NCBI GenBank assembly: GCA_943371245.1
Contig: CALRTY020000003.1
Location: 62,001-126,000, forward strand
Source of the DNA: UBA5018 sp947463165
GTDB lineage: Bacteria > Cyanobacteriota > Cyanobacteriia > PCC-6307 > Cyanobiaceae
Direction of reading: 5' to 3'
Length of the DNA stretch: 64,000 nucleotides
Under the pieces are notes generated by a model. The model ran no database searches and had not been told where the DNA came from. It saw only the letters and a program-made list of their open reading frames with translations. Of the stretch, positions 18,063 to 26,376 are shown in pieces; position 1 is the stretch's first letter; the number at the start of each line of letters is the position of its first letter. Made by a program: the position numbers and the translations under genes.

Positions 18063-18295
18063 ACCCTGGTAAAAATCTGCCTGTTGATTTCCGCTGGCCT
18101 GCCCTTAGCTGGCGGAGATATTCCAAGCAATTAGATTAATTCAGTGCAATTAGATTAGTCTAGTGCAAATTGATTGAGTCAAAAATTAATTGAGCCCTTG
18201 CCAATCGGCGGCCGCGAAGCTCCCGGGTGTGCAAGGGCATACGGGTGTCTATTCCTCTATTTCTATATCGGCTAATCCCACCCGCGGCGATCCCA

Positions 18296-18733
18296 TCAAT
18301 TTGGCTGAAAATTCAGCGAGGCTGAATTCACGCAATAGCGCAGCCCCGTCGGTGCCGGACCATCGTTGAATACGTGGCCCAGGTGGGCATCGCAGCGGCT
18401 GCAGCGGATTTCCGAGCGCACCATGCCATGGCTGCGATCGTCGTGGCGGCTGATGGCGCCGGGTTGGGCGCCATCCCAAAAGCTGGGCCAGCCGGTGCCC
18501 GATTCAAATTTGGTATCGGAGCTGAATAGCTCGTTATCGCAGCAGACGCAGCGATACATGCCGCTGGCCTTGTTATCCCAGTAGATGCCGGTGAAGGCCC
18601 GTTCGGTGCCCCCCTTGCGGGCCACCGCATATTGCTCGGGTGTGAGCTTTGTGCGCCATTGCTCATCGCTCTGCTGGGGGCTCGGCCCGCTGCAGTGGGG
18701 CTCGCTGGCCTGGAGCTGGGTGGGGTCGGTCAT
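18296..18733 (-). CDS. msrB: peptide-methionine (R)-S-oxide reductase MsrB
   Basis: A 145-residue cytosolic enzyme that reduces the R-sulfoxide of methionine in oxidised proteins. Two zinc-binding CxxC pairs are present (YRCVCCDNELF and IRCSRCDAHLG), with the catalytic Cys in LRYCVNSASL near the C-terminus and the GTGWPSF and GHVFNDGP blocks of the SelR domain. ATG 18733 gives the normal family length; an in-frame ATG 36 bases upstream adds residues without similarity. It is convergent with the PRC-barrel gene. Confidence 0.95.
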   Translation of the reverse strand: MTDPTQLQASEPHCSGPSPQQSDEQWRTKLTPEQYAVARKGGTERAFTGIYWDNKASGMYRCVCCDNELFSSDTKFESGTGWPSFWDGAQPGAISRHDDRSHGMVRSEIRCSRCDAHLGHVFNDGPAPTGLRYCVNSASLNFQPN

Positions 18734-18907
18734 GGCGGGCAGCTGGAGGGACCCAGGTGAAGAGGGCAATAACTGGATACTAGGCAGTAGCCTTAGGCAG
18801 TCGCGGATAAGTCTTAGCGCTTAAGCAGTTGCGACTAAGCTATAGTGATTAAATCGTGGCCATTGGGGGGTATATCTCACTCTGCAACTGCTGAATGTAG
18901 GGGGCCT

Positions 18908-19016
18908 AAAAAGAATTGCCATTTGGCTTTCTCGAGTCAAGGGTGAGCAATTTTATGCCGTGTTTCTCGCGCCATGAGATCGGTGATATTTGGAATTTTT
19001 TGAGCTGCGCTTTATT
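18908..19016. repeat. dispersed intergenic repeat, copy 2
   Basis: It has AAAAAGAATTGCCATTTGGC at its left and GGTGATATTTGGAATTTTTT plus GAGCTGCGCTTTATTCC at its right, the same motif order as at 11205-11344. It lies in the 360-base gene-free gap between msrB and the LpxB-like gene. The rest of that gap (18770-18907) shows nothing identifiable. Confidence 0.55.
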
Positions 19017-19092
19017 CCTTTCGCGGCTATTGCTGGTTCTCGCTCGGCTGGCAGGTCTGGTTATCGCCAAGGGTTTGGCGGCCATTCTCGCT

Positions 19093-19156
19093 GCCGTTTA
19101 GTGCATAAGCGGTTTAGTGCATAAGCGGTTTAGTGCATAAGAGGTTTGGTTTATAA
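19093..19156 (-). repeat. 16-bp tandem repeat at the 3' end of the LpxB-like gene
   Basis: Three good units of GCGGTTTAGTGCATAA and a fourth diverged unit that overlaps the stop codon of the minus-strand LpxB-like gene. Confidence 0.8.
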
Positions 19157-20536
19157 ATCCAGCTGTCGATCGGGCTGTGCCGCAACTGGGTCACCTGCTG
19201 GCGCAGCTGCTGGGCCCGCCGGCGAGCCAGGCAGCAGCAGCTCCACCTGTTTGGCCAGGGCCGCCACGGCACCGGGGCGACCCCGCAGGCTTTGCAGGTC
19301 GGCTCTCATGCCGGCGAGGCGCTCGGGATTTGACAGCCAGTCGGCCGCCTCGGCGGCGATCTGGGCGGGGGTGATCGCCCCCACCCGCTCCGGCACCACC
19401 GCCCGGCCAGCGGCGATGTTGGGCCAGGCCAGGAAGCCGCGGTGGCGCATGCGCCAGGCCGTCAGCGCCACCCCCAGCAAACGACGCAGCAGCGGCAGGC
19501 GAGCCAAAAGCCCCAGCCAGCCATCCCAGGCCTGCATCAGCTGCAGATGCTGGGTGGGCACCAGCACCACCATCGGCACCCCCAGGGCGCCCAGTTCGGC
19601 GGTATTGGCCCCCACGGTGGTCAGCGCCAGCTGGCACTGGGCCAGGGCCCCATGGGCTGGATGGGCCAGCAGCAGTTCAATGGTGTTGCCGGCGGGGGTG
19701 CGCAGCGCCTCTCCCCCCGGCAGGCTGCCCGCCACCAATCTTGGTTGGCCGGAGCTGTAAAAGCGGAACAGGGGATTGCTGGGGGCGGCGTAGTTGCAAA
19801 GTTCGGCCGCTGAGGTGGTGGGGGCCACCGGCAGCAGGAATTTGCAGCCGGGGCGCAGCAGCGCTAGCCGATCCACCACCTCCAACAGGAACGGCATGCC
19901 CACCAACAATTTGGCCCGCTTGGAACCGGGCAGCAGTGCCAGCCACTCCCCGGCCGGCAGGGGCGTTTGGCTGCGGGCGTCGGCGGAGAGATCCGCCATC
20001 AGGTCGCCCACCACCGTGCAGCGGCCGCGCCAGCGGGGTGCCAGTCGCTCGGCGGCCCTGGGCCCCATGGCGGCGATGCGGTCGTTCCAACGGGGCCAGC
20101 GGGCCACCCATTCGGCATAGGTGAGATGGCGATAGCCCAACCGCGCCGAGAGCAGCACGCTCCAAAATTGGTCGCCCCCCAGGAACACCACCAGCCCCTG
20201 GGCTGGCCAGTTGCCGTAACGCTGCGGCCGCAGCAGCAGCCACCAGAAATTGCCGGCCTTGCTGATCTGTTCAAACAGTCCCCAGCTCTCGGCGAGCTGG
20301 TGCTCCTTGCCGGTGGCGTTGGGACAGGGCACCAACACCAGCCGCAGACCGATCGGCGCGCCGCCAACCAGGGGGCGCATCGATTGATCGCGATGCAGGC
20401 GCAGGGCCAGGGGCTGCACCCAGGTGGCCATCTCGCCCGGCCCATTGCTCATCAGCACCAGCGCCACCGATGCCGGAGTAGTTGCCGGAGTAGTCGCCTC
20501 CTGGGTCAATTGGGCCTCGGTAGCGCTTGGCAGCAT
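19151..20536 (-). CDS. LpxB-related (lipid-A-disaccharide synthase-like) glycosyltransferase
   Basis: A 461-residue protein of a conserved cyanobacterial family distantly related to LpxB and other GT-B glycosyltransferases. The N-terminal Rossmann half starts at VALVLMSNGPGEMATWVQPL, with VFLGGDQFW further on. The C-terminal donor-binding half contains LALLPGSKRAKLLVGMPFLL and LALTTVGANTAELGALGVPM, the latter like the LpxB/MurG sugar-nucleotide loop. There is no signal peptide; it is likely peripheral on the inner membrane. Since alpha-cyanobacteria make unusual or simplified lipid A, the product may act on another glycolipid. True LpxB is normally about 380 residues and encoded elsewhere, so I do not assign the symbol. 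Confidence 0.78.
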   Translation of the reverse strand: MLPSATEAQLTQEATTPATTPASVALVLMSNGPGEMATWVQPLALRLHRDQSMRPLVGGAPIGLRLVLVPCPNATGKEHQLAESWGLFEQISKAGNFWWLLLRPQRYGNWPAQGLVVFLGGDQFWSVLLSARLGYRHLTYAEWVARWPRWNDRIAAMGPRAAERLAPRWRGRCTVVGDLMADLSADARSQTPLPAGEWLALLPGSKRAKLLVGMPFLLEVVDRLALLRPGCKFLLPVAPTTSAAELCNYAAPSNPLFRFYSSGQPRLVAGSLPGGEALRTPAGNTIELLLAHPAHGALAQCQLALTTVGANTAELGALGVPMVVLVPTQHLQLMQAWDGWLGLLARLPLLRRLLGVALTAWRMRHRGFLAWPNIAAGRAVVPERVGAITPAQIAAEAADWLSNPERLAGMRADLQSLRGRPGAVAALAKQVELLLPGSPAGPAAAPAGDPVAAQPDRQLDL

Positions 20537-20886
20537 TCCAGCGGATTACCTGCGCTGGAAGCCAGCCGGCCTGGCCGCAAGCCAGAAGGCCTGATCGCTG
20601 CTGCAAGAGCCCAATGGGGGCTCACTGAGAAAGTCCCCGCCCAACCAGGCGACATCAATGGTGTTCCCTGATCACTTCTGCTTGCTCTGGCAAGGGAAAA
20701 AGTCAAATATCTAGCTAAAAAAAGGGGACCCAAATAACCTGACTTATTAAAGCAAAATAAAATTTTATATTTACTCCTGAACAAAATAAATATAATGATT
20801 TTTCAATACAAAAAATTTTGATATTAATAAAACAAATTACTAGTTTGGCCGAATCAAAAAATACTGGTCTTGCGGTAGCAAGACAG
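20537..20886. other. gene-free gap with a very AT-rich island next to tRNA-Leu
   Basis: From about 20700 to 20860 base composition drops to mostly A and T (AAAATAAAATTTTATATTTA and similar), in sharp contrast to the flanking GC-rich DNA. It lies at the 3' side of the tRNA-Leu gene. No convincing gene is visible. It may contain the terminator of the tRNA or be a scar of an element that integrated at the tRNA. Confidence 0.55.
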
Positions 20887-20968
20887 TGCGGATGGCGAGA
20901 CTTGAACTCGCAAGGCCGAAGCCACACGCCCCTCAAACGTGCGTGTCTACCAATTCCACCACATCCGC
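20887..20968 (-). tRNA. tRNA-Leu (anticodon GAG)
   Basis: Read on the minus strand, the gene folds as a class II tRNA. The acceptor stem GCGGATG pairs with CATCCGC, the D-loop contains GGTGGAATTGGTAGACAC, and the anticodon stem CACGT/GCGTG encloses the loop TTGAGGG, giving GAG at 34-36. A variable arm (GTGGCTTCGGCC) and the T-arm GCGAGTTCAAGTCTCGC follow. The discriminator is A; CCA is not encoded. It is 82 nucleotides long. Confidence 0.95.
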
Positions 20969-21058
20969 ATGTGATGCGAAGGCGGATCGCCTTCATGGAG
21001 CACTGTAGCGAATCGCCTGGGGCGGGGTTGGCCGGATGAGCGCTGATAAAGTCAGGCG

Positions 21059-22420
21059 ATGCCAATCCGTAAGCTCCTGATCGCCAACCGCGGCGAGATC
21101 GCGCTGAGGATCCTGCGCAGTTGCAGGGAGCTCGGCATCCCCACCGTGGCGGTGTACAGCACCGTGGACCGCAATGCCCTGCACGTGCAGCTGGCTGATG
21201 AGTCGGTGTGCGTGGGGGAGGCCCCCAGCAGCAAGAGTTACTTAAATATTCCCAACATTCTGGCGGCAGCCACCTCCCGTGGTGCCGACGCCATCCATCC
21301 GGGCTACGGCTTCCTGGCGGAGAACGACCGCTTCGCTGAGATGTGCGGCGATCACGGCATCACTTTCGTGGGGCCCTCCCCCGAGGCGATCCGCTCGATG
21401 GGGGACAAGTCCACCGCCAAGGCCACCATGCAGCGGGTGGGTGTGCCCACCATCCCGGGCAGCGAAGGCCTGCTGGCGCACGTGCGGCAGGCGGCCGAAC
21501 TGGCGGAAGCGATGGGCTACCCGGTGATGATCAAGGCCACCGCCGGCGGGGGCGGCCGCGGCATGCGCTTGGTGCCTGGCCCAGACCAGCTGGAAAGCCT
21601 GTTCAAGGCCGCCCAGGGGGAAGCGGAGGCAGCCTTTGGCAATCCAGGGCTGTACATGGAGAAATTTATCGATCGGCCCCGGCACGTGGAGGTGCAGGTG
21701 CTGGCCGATCGCCACGGCAACGTGGTGCACCTGGGGGAGCGCGACTGCTCGATTCAGCGGCGCCACCAAAAGCTGCTGGAGGAGGCCCCCAGCGTGGCCA
21801 TCAATGCCGAGCTACGCCGGCAGATGGGCGATGCGGCCGTGGCGGCGGCTCGCACGATCAACTACGAGGGCGCCGGCACGGTGGAGTTCCTGGTGGATCG
21901 ATCCGGCAGGTTTTATTTCATGGAGATGAACACCCGCATTCAGGTGGAGCACCCGGTCACTGAGATGGTGACAGGCATCGACTTGATTGCCGAGCAACTG
22001 CGCATCGCTGGCGGTTTGCCGATCTCGGTTACTCAAGATCAAATTCGGCTCCAGGGCCATGCGATCGAGGTGCGCATCAACGCGGAAGACCCCCGTCAGA
22101 ATTTCCGGCCAGCGCCGGGCCGCATCACCGGCTGGCTGCCGCCGGGCGGCCCTGGGGTGCGCATCGATAGCCACGTTTATACGGGCTATGAAATCCCCCC
22201 CTTCTATGACTCCTTGATTGGCAAGGTGATTGTTTGGGGCGTTGATCGAGACCACGCCCTCAGGCGTTTGCGGCGTGCCCTGTCGGAATGCGCCGTTACC
22301 GGTATCCCCACCACGATCGATTTTCACCTGCAATTGCTCGATCGCCCTGAGTTCCTGGCCGGCGATGTGCACACTAAATTTGTTGAGCAAGATATGTTGC
22401 CACCCCCTGGCGGCAAGTGA
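21059..22420 (+). CDS. accC: biotin carboxylase subunit of acetyl-CoA carboxylase
   Basis: A 453-residue cytosolic ATP-grasp enzyme that carboxylates biotin on AccB, the first half-reaction of fatty-acid synthesis. The N-terminal domain starts PIRKLLIANRGEIALRI and the glycine-rich lid TAGGGGRGMRLV follows. Catalytic-site segments include HLGERDCSIQRRHQKLLEE and FMEMNTRIQVEHPVTEM. The length matches the family. The gene is monocistronic here, with yggT convergent downstream after a 560-base gap; accB is not nearby. Confidence 0.97.
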   Translation: MPIRKLLIANRGEIALRILRSCRELGIPTVAVYSTVDRNALHVQLADESVCVGEAPSSKSYLNIPNILAAATSRGADAIHPGYGFLAENDRFAEMCGDHGITFVGPSPEAIRSMGDKSTAKATMQRVGVPTIPGSEGLLAHVRQAAELAEAMGYPVMIKATAGGGGRGMRLVPGPDQLESLFKAAQGEAEAAFGNPGLYMEKFIDRPRHVEVQVLADRHGNVVHLGERDCSIQRRHQKLLEEAPSVAINAELRRQMGDAAVAAARTINYEGAGTVEFLVDRSGRFYFMEMNTRIQVEHPVTEMVTGIDLIAEQLRIAGGLPISVTQDQIRLQGHAIEVRINAEDPRQNFRPAPGRITGWLPPGGPGVRIDSHVYTGYEIPPFYDSLIGKVIVWGVDRDHALRRLRRALSECAVTGIPTTIDFHLQLLDRPEFLAGDVHTKFVEQDMLPPPGGK

Positions 22421-22671
22421 GTTGTATTTTGATTGAGCTGTATTTTAATCAAGCCATATTTGAATTGAGCTGCGTTTATGGGCGCATTAATGATTTTACT
22501 TCTAAGGTTTTGATGATGGCCCCTTGGCCTATGGGAAGTTCTGGATAGCTGCCATGCGGCGAACTTGCCACTTAGAAACCTTTGAAGCGTCTGGGCTGGG
22601 TTGGCCCTGGTTCGGGTTCGCTATAGGGCTTGCTCGGGTTTTTGGCTGATAGTTAAGTGGCTTATGGGCAC
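22421..22671. other. intergenic stretch after accC
   Basis: No gene. It begins with a loosely repeated TGTATTTTGATTGAGCTG-like unit (three diverged copies to about 22480), then unstructured sequence. A terminator for accC is not obvious. Confidence 0.5.
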
Positions 22672-22798
22672 ATCGAAAAAATGCCCACTTTGCTCATGCG
22701 GGCTTTGAACCAGCCAGTCTCCGCAAGGCTTTTCGGCTCAAGGGAGCGGTGAGATTGGGAATTTTCTAGAGGGTCCCTCGAAAAATTTCCTATTTATC
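22672..22798. repeat. dispersed intergenic repeat, copy 3
   Basis: Contains CGAAAAAATGCCCACTTTGC, GGCTCAAGGG, GAGATTGGGAATTTTCTAGA and a mirrored CCTCGAAAAATTTCC, so the last about 45 bases form an imperfect hairpin. The motif order matches the copies at 11205 and 18908. From here to 22980 no gene is seen. Confidence 0.55.
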
Positions 22799-22980
22799 TA
22801 AACAGAACGAGGGGCAGACCAGTTGCCAAAACGCTTCTCTAGGCACAGCATCAATGGACCTTATCAATGAACCTTGGTTTTCGAGGTGCCCTGGATGCCC
22901 TTGTATGTAAACCATAGCCGTAAGCCATAGCTCTTTTCTCTTATGATTGTCCCGGTGAGTTGTCTGCGCCGGAACGCTGC

Positions 22981-23346
22981 CTAGGCCAGTAGCGCCAAGT
23001 GGCTGCTTTGGGCCAGTTGGCTGTGTTGCAAGAACTGGCTGTGCTGCAACAGCTGGCTGAGCAGGCCCTGCTGGCCCACCAAGATTTCTCGCCCCAGGCT
23101 GATCAGGCCCACCCAAACCACCGGGGTGACGTCGACGCCGCCGATCGGCTGGATCAGTCGACGGGTGGGAGCCAGCAGGGGTTCGGTCGGCGCGCCGATC
23201 AGACGCATCGGGCCCCTGGTCAAGTCCACTTGGGGATACCAGGTGAGCACGATGCGAAACAGAAACAGCAGTGTCCACACCGACAGCAGCGCACTGAGGG
23301 CCAAATGGGCGATCCCCAGGGCGCCTCCGCTGAACAGGCCCGTCAC
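22981..23346 (-). CDS. yggT: YggT-family membrane protein (Ycf19-like)
   Basis: A 121-residue inner/thylakoid membrane protein with two membrane helices (about 8-32 and 69-88) flanking the conserved loop IVLTWYPQVD and EPLLAPTRRLIQPIGG. In cyanobacteria and plastids, YggT/Ycf19/YlmG proteins influence thylakoid organisation and nucleoid distribution. The C-terminal 25 residues (LLQHSQFLQHSQLAQ) are a short Gln/His/Ser repeat not conserved in the family. It is divergent from psbX, a common arrangement in picocyanobacteria. Confidence 0.9.
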   Translation of the reverse strand: MTGLFSGGALGIAHLALSALLSVWTLLFLFRIVLTWYPQVDLTRGPMRLIGAPTEPLLAPTRRLIQPIGGVDVTPVVWVGLISLGREILVGQQGLLSQLLQHSQFLQHSQLAQSSHLALLA

Positions 23347-23435
23347 AAAGCTCTAAGCAGGGGCGTCTTGAGCCTAGGCAGCGACGGTGACTGCCTAGGA
23401 TCAAACCACCGCCTCCAGTTCGAGACGCGAGCCCG

Positions 23436-23558
23436 ATGACCCCTTCCCTCTCCAACTTCCTGAGCAGCCTCGCCTGGGGCGCCGCGATCGTGGTGGTACC
23501 GATCACCCTGGCCCTGATCCTGATCAGCCAGAACGACCGGGTGGATCGCCGCTCTTGA
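23436..23558 (+). CDS. psbX: photosystem II reaction-centre protein X
   Basis: A 40-residue single-helix thylakoid protein. MTPSLSNFLSSLAWGAAIV leads into the membrane helix ending ALILISQNDRVDR, the typical PsbX stop-transfer end. PsbX sits beside cytochrome b559 at the edge of photosystem II and affects the plastoquinone QB site. It is located between yggT and ycf66, as in other picocyanobacteria. Confidence 0.95.
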   Translation: MTPSLSNFLSSLAWGAAIVVVPITLALILISQNDRVDRRS

Positions 23559-23716
23559 GTCGCCGGGGCCTGCCTCCACTGGCGCTGGCCCCCAGCCCCT
23601 AAGGCCCCACCATGCTCGCCTCGGCAGCACTGGTTTACGGCAGCACTGGTTTTCGCGGCACTGCCTACAGTGGTGATTACGCAGCCTGACGGGTGAGACG
23701 CCCGGGTGAGACGTCT

Positions 23717-24733
23717 ATGGTCAATGCCAGCCTCAATTGGGCCAGCATCGTCGGCATTGTGCTGGCCGTCGGCGGCGCCCTGCTCTATTTCATGCGCAGC
23801 TTCAAGCCTGCGCTGGCCCGCGACTACGACGTTTTTTTTGCCGCCGTCGGCCTGCTCTGCGGCGGCATCCTCTTCTTCCAGGGCTGGCGTCTCGATCCAA
23901 TCCTGCAGTTCGGCCAATTTCTGCTGGCTGGTACCACCGTTTTCTTCGCCTACGAGAGCGTGCGGCTGCGGGGGGTGACCACCGAGCAGGCCAGGCGTTC
24001 CTCCTACTTCGACGATGAGGAGCCCGGGCCGGAACCGGTGCGTCCGCGCATGGGTGGTGGCGGCTGGGCCGATGACCGCGACCGCTTCGACGAGCCCCAG
24101 CCGCTGCGCCGCCGCATCCGCTCCCGCCCTGACGAGGAGGAGCCAGACGATTTTTACCGGCCCAGTCGGCCCCCTAGCCGCGCTGCCATCCCCGAGCGGG
24201 CCGCCAGCCGCCGCGATCCTCAAGACCTGGACCGCGATGGCTGGCGGGAACGTTCTGCAGCGGAAGACCAGCCGGCCGATGGGCTGGATAGGGGAATTGC
24301 TGGGCGTCCTGGCAGTTCCCGCAGCTACGGCGCCGCCAACCGCAACCCCAGCGCCGATTTCGGCAGTCGCCGACGGGAGCGGGAGGCAACCTCAGACAGC
24401 CGCAGTAGTAGTCGTGCCAGCTCTGCCGCTGAGGCCATGCCCCGCTCCAGCCGGCGCCCCGCGGCAACCGCGCCAGCCCCTGCTCGCCCTGGCGATTCCC
24501 GCAGTGCAGCTCCTGGTGTGCCCCAGGGGTCTCCAATCACGGGTGCCGCCCGATCTGCCCCCGCCCCTGGGGCCGCTGCCATCAGTGATGCCAATTTTTC
24601 GCCCCTAGGCAGCCGCGCAGTCCCCCCTGCCCCCGGCTCCAGCCCCGCCCCTCGTTCTGGCTCCGGCCCTATCGAGCGCCCAACAACCAGTGAGGCGCGT
24701 CCCCGCGACAACAGCTCCCGTTTCGACGACTGA
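23717..24733 (+). CDS. ycf66: Ycf66-family protein with long disordered tail
   Basis: A 338-residue protein. Residues 1-85 match Ycf66 with three closely spaced membrane helices (WASIVGIVLAVGGALLYFMR, VFFAAVGLLCGGILFFQGW and LLAGTTVFFAYESVRLRG). The remainder is a Ser/Arg/Pro/Ala-rich disordered tail (about 100-338), longer than in plastid Ycf66. The family is restricted to oxygenic phototrophs; its exact role is not known, although its placement with psbX and hli suggests a thylakoid function. ATG 23717 immediately precedes the conserved part. Confidence 0.88.
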   Translation: MVNASLNWASIVGIVLAVGGALLYFMRSFKPALARDYDVFFAAVGLLCGGILFFQGWRLDPILQFGQFLLAGTTVFFAYESVRLRGVTTEQARRSSYFDDEEPGPEPVRPRMGGGGWADDRDRFDEPQPLRRRIRSRPDEEEPDDFYRPSRPPSRAAIPERAASRRDPQDLDRDGWRERSAAEDQPADGLDRGIAGRPGSSRSYGAANRNPSADFGSRRREREATSDSRSSSRASSAAEAMPRSSRRPAATAPAPARPGDSRSAAPGVPQGSPITGAARSAPAPGAAAISDANFSPLGSRAVPPAPGSSPAPRSGSGPIERPTTSEARPRDNSSRFDD

Positions 24734-24822
24734 TCTCCCCCCTGCTGCCGCCTGGCCCTGCTCGGCCTGGGGGACACCTCAGCCGCAAACTGCCTCGCTG
24801 GTCTGCCGCCAGCCTGGCCATT

Positions 24823-25359
24823 TTGGTGTTGCCGTTGCTTTTGGGCGGTTGTGACGGCGACTTTGGCTGGTGGGGCCGTCGCCAGGCCCCCGCTGCTGAG
24901 CTCGGTGGCGGCGGCAATCGCCAGCAGCCGGCCCTCAGTGGCAACGGCCAACTGCTGGCCACGATCGGGGAGCGCCAGGGGCGCCCCAGCCTGTTGTTGC
25001 AGCGTCTGCCGGATGGCCAGCTGCTGCCCCTACCCCAGCTGCGGGGCCACGAACCCCACAGTTCCCCCGCCCTGAGCTGGAATGGTCGCTATGTGGCAGC
25101 CCTGGTGCAGCGCGGTGATCAGCGCTTGGCCGTGATTGTTGACAGGGTTACCGGCAGGTTGCATCAGCTGCCTTTGCCCGGCAATCCAGTGCCTTTGCGC
25201 TTGAGCCTGGCCCCCAATGGCCAGCGCCTGGCAATCCAGCTCCTGCAAAACGGCGGCCAGCGGGTGCAGCTGTTCGACCTCAGCTCGCTGCTGGAAGCCG
25301 ATCCACCGGCCGGGCAACCCCTGCGGGGTGCTGATGCTGGATTGGGGCCTACAGAATGA
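24823..25359 (+). CDS. lipoprotein with TolB-like beta-propeller fragment
   Basis: An about 178-residue protein. An N-terminal hydrophobic segment ends in a lipobox LGGC, followed by two or three TolB/WD-like blades (PALSGNGQLLATIGERQGRP, then SPALSWNGRYVAAL and SLAPNGQRLAIQLLQNG). It is probably tethered to the outer or inner membrane on the periplasmic side. The start is uncertain: only TTG/CTG/GTG are available; TTG 24823 keeps a short signal, but the frame is open upstream and the signal may be longer. It starts about 90 bases after ycf66. A paralogue of the same design follows at 25523. The C-terminus runs into an 18-base tandem repeat. Confidence 0.62.
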   Translation: MVLPLLLGGCDGDFGWWGRRQAPAAELGGGGNRQQPALSGNGQLLATIGERQGRPSLLLQRLPDGQLLPLPQLRGHEPHSSPALSWNGRYVAALVQRGDQRLAVIVDRVTGRLHQLPLPGNPVPLRLSLAPNGQRLAIQLLQNGGQRVQLFDLSSLLEADPPAGQPLRGADAGLGPTE

Positions 25360-25411
25360 TTGGGGTCTACAGAATGATTGGGGCCTACAGAATGATTTGT
25401 GTCTACCAGAT
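25340..25411 (+). repeat. 18-bp tandem repeat spanning a stop codon
   Basis: Four units of GATTGGGGCCTACAGAAT (the last diverged). The junction AAT-GA supplies the TGA stop of the lipoprotein gene at the end of the first unit; the other units lie downstream. In another frame the array reads as repeated Trp-Gly-Leu-Gln-Asn-Asp. Confidence 0.85.
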
Positions 25412-25522
25412 GATTTGTATTAACCAGGTCATGGGATTTAGTGGCATGGATTATGGGATTTAGCGGCATAAGAGTGGCTCCCTAATGGTTGGCAGCTCCA
25501 GATCAGCTATGAGCATTCCGCG

Positions 25523-26011
25523 ATGAACATCCCAGTGGCTTTGCCGGCCGTTCTGGCTGGCTTGTGCCTGCTGCTGGCAGGCTGTGGCGCCAACATGCCG
25601 ATGCCGCTGCCGGGACTCAACCGCCAGTTGCAGCAGGTTGGTAGCAGCCGGGAGCCGGCTCTCTCGGATCAATGGCTGGCTCTGATCGTGGGCCGCGGTG
25701 GCCGCGAGCAGGTGTTGCTGCTCGATCTGCAACGCCAGCTGCCCGTGCCTCTGCCCAACCTCAATCGCGCCGATTCCCAGCCCCTGAGCGTGGCCGTCGA
25801 CGCCAGCGGGGAGCGGCTGGTCCTGGTGCGGTTGCTGGAGGGGCGCACCGAACTGCTGCTTTATCGCCGTTCCATGGCCAGCCTGCAGCTGATTCCGATG
25901 CTGCCGCCGGGGGTGCCGCAGCAGCTGAGCCTGCGGGCCGATGGCCGCGAATTGGCCGTACAGGTGGGCCGTAACGGGCTCTGGCAGGTGGATTTGATCC
26001 CCCTGCCCTAG
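25523..26011 (+). CDS. TolB-like lipoprotein, paralogue of the preceding gene
   Basis: A 162-residue protein. The lipoprotein signal peptide VLAGLCLLLAGCGAN has the acylated Cys at about residue 21. Blades of a partial TolB-like propeller follow (PALSDQWLALIVGRGGREQV, VAVDASGERLVLVRLLEGR and LSLRADGRELAVQVGRNG). It is related to the upstream lipoprotein, probably by duplication. Two such half-propellers could pair; this is inference. Function unknown. Confidence 0.78.
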   Translation: MNIPVALPAVLAGLCLLLAGCGANMPMPLPGLNRQLQQVGSSREPALSDQWLALIVGRGGREQVLLLDLQRQLPVPLPNLNRADSQPLSVAVDASGERLVLVRLLEGRTELLLYRRSMASLQLIPMLPPGVPQQLSLRADGRELAVQVGRNGLWQVDLIPLP

Positions 26012-26060
26012 CGATGAGGAATGTCACCCAGTTCGAATCGCCAAGCTCAGCTCACCAAGC

Positions 26061-26372
26061 TCAGGGCACCAGGCCCGCCCAGTGGAGGAAGTTGTCGCCG
26101 CTGAGGGCTTCTATCAGCAGCACAGCCACAAAGCCCAGCATCGCGAAGCGACCGTTGATTCTTTCGGCGTAGGCGCTCCAGCCAAAGGCTGGCGAGTCAT
26201 GGGTGGTGGCGCTGGTGGTTGGTGGTTGCGGTTGGCTAGAGGGCTTCGCTTGGCCATTGGGCTGGGGCTGGCCACTGGGCTGTTGCTCAGCCTTTAGCTG
26301 TTGCTCGGGATTGGGCTGTTGCTCAGCACTGGCCTGGGGCTCAGCATTGGGTTGGGGGTCTGGATTTGGCAT
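26061..26372 (-). CDS. hli: high-light-inducible protein (HLIP/SCP)
   Basis: A 103-residue protein. Residues 1-60 are a Gln/Pro/Asn-rich low-complexity extension; residues 62-103 form the single-helix chlorophyll-binding HLIP with FGWSAYAERINGRFAMLGFV, containing the ExxNGRxAMxG chlorophyll-binding motif. HLIPs bind chlorophyll and carotenoid near photosystem II assembly intermediates and quench excess energy. The start ATG 26372 lies 5 bases past the stop codon of the upstream ABC transporter gene, so the two may be co-transcribed. The long N-terminal extension is unusual. Confidence 0.92.
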   Translation of the reverse strand: MPNPDPQPNAEPQASAEQQPNPEQQLKAEQQPSGQPQPNGQAKPSSQPQPPTTSATTHDSPAFGWSAYAERINGRFAMLGFVAVLLIEALSGDNFLHWAGLVP

Positions 26373-26376
26373 GGTT

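Noticed and set aside
22421..22671. Riboswitch or small RNA after accC
   Set aside because: The stretch is only weakly repetitive; no conserved riboswitch core was recognised.
22790..24223. 477-codon open frame on the minus strand across psbX and ycf66
   Set aside because: It overlaps three recognisable genes in conflict and has no family-like motif.
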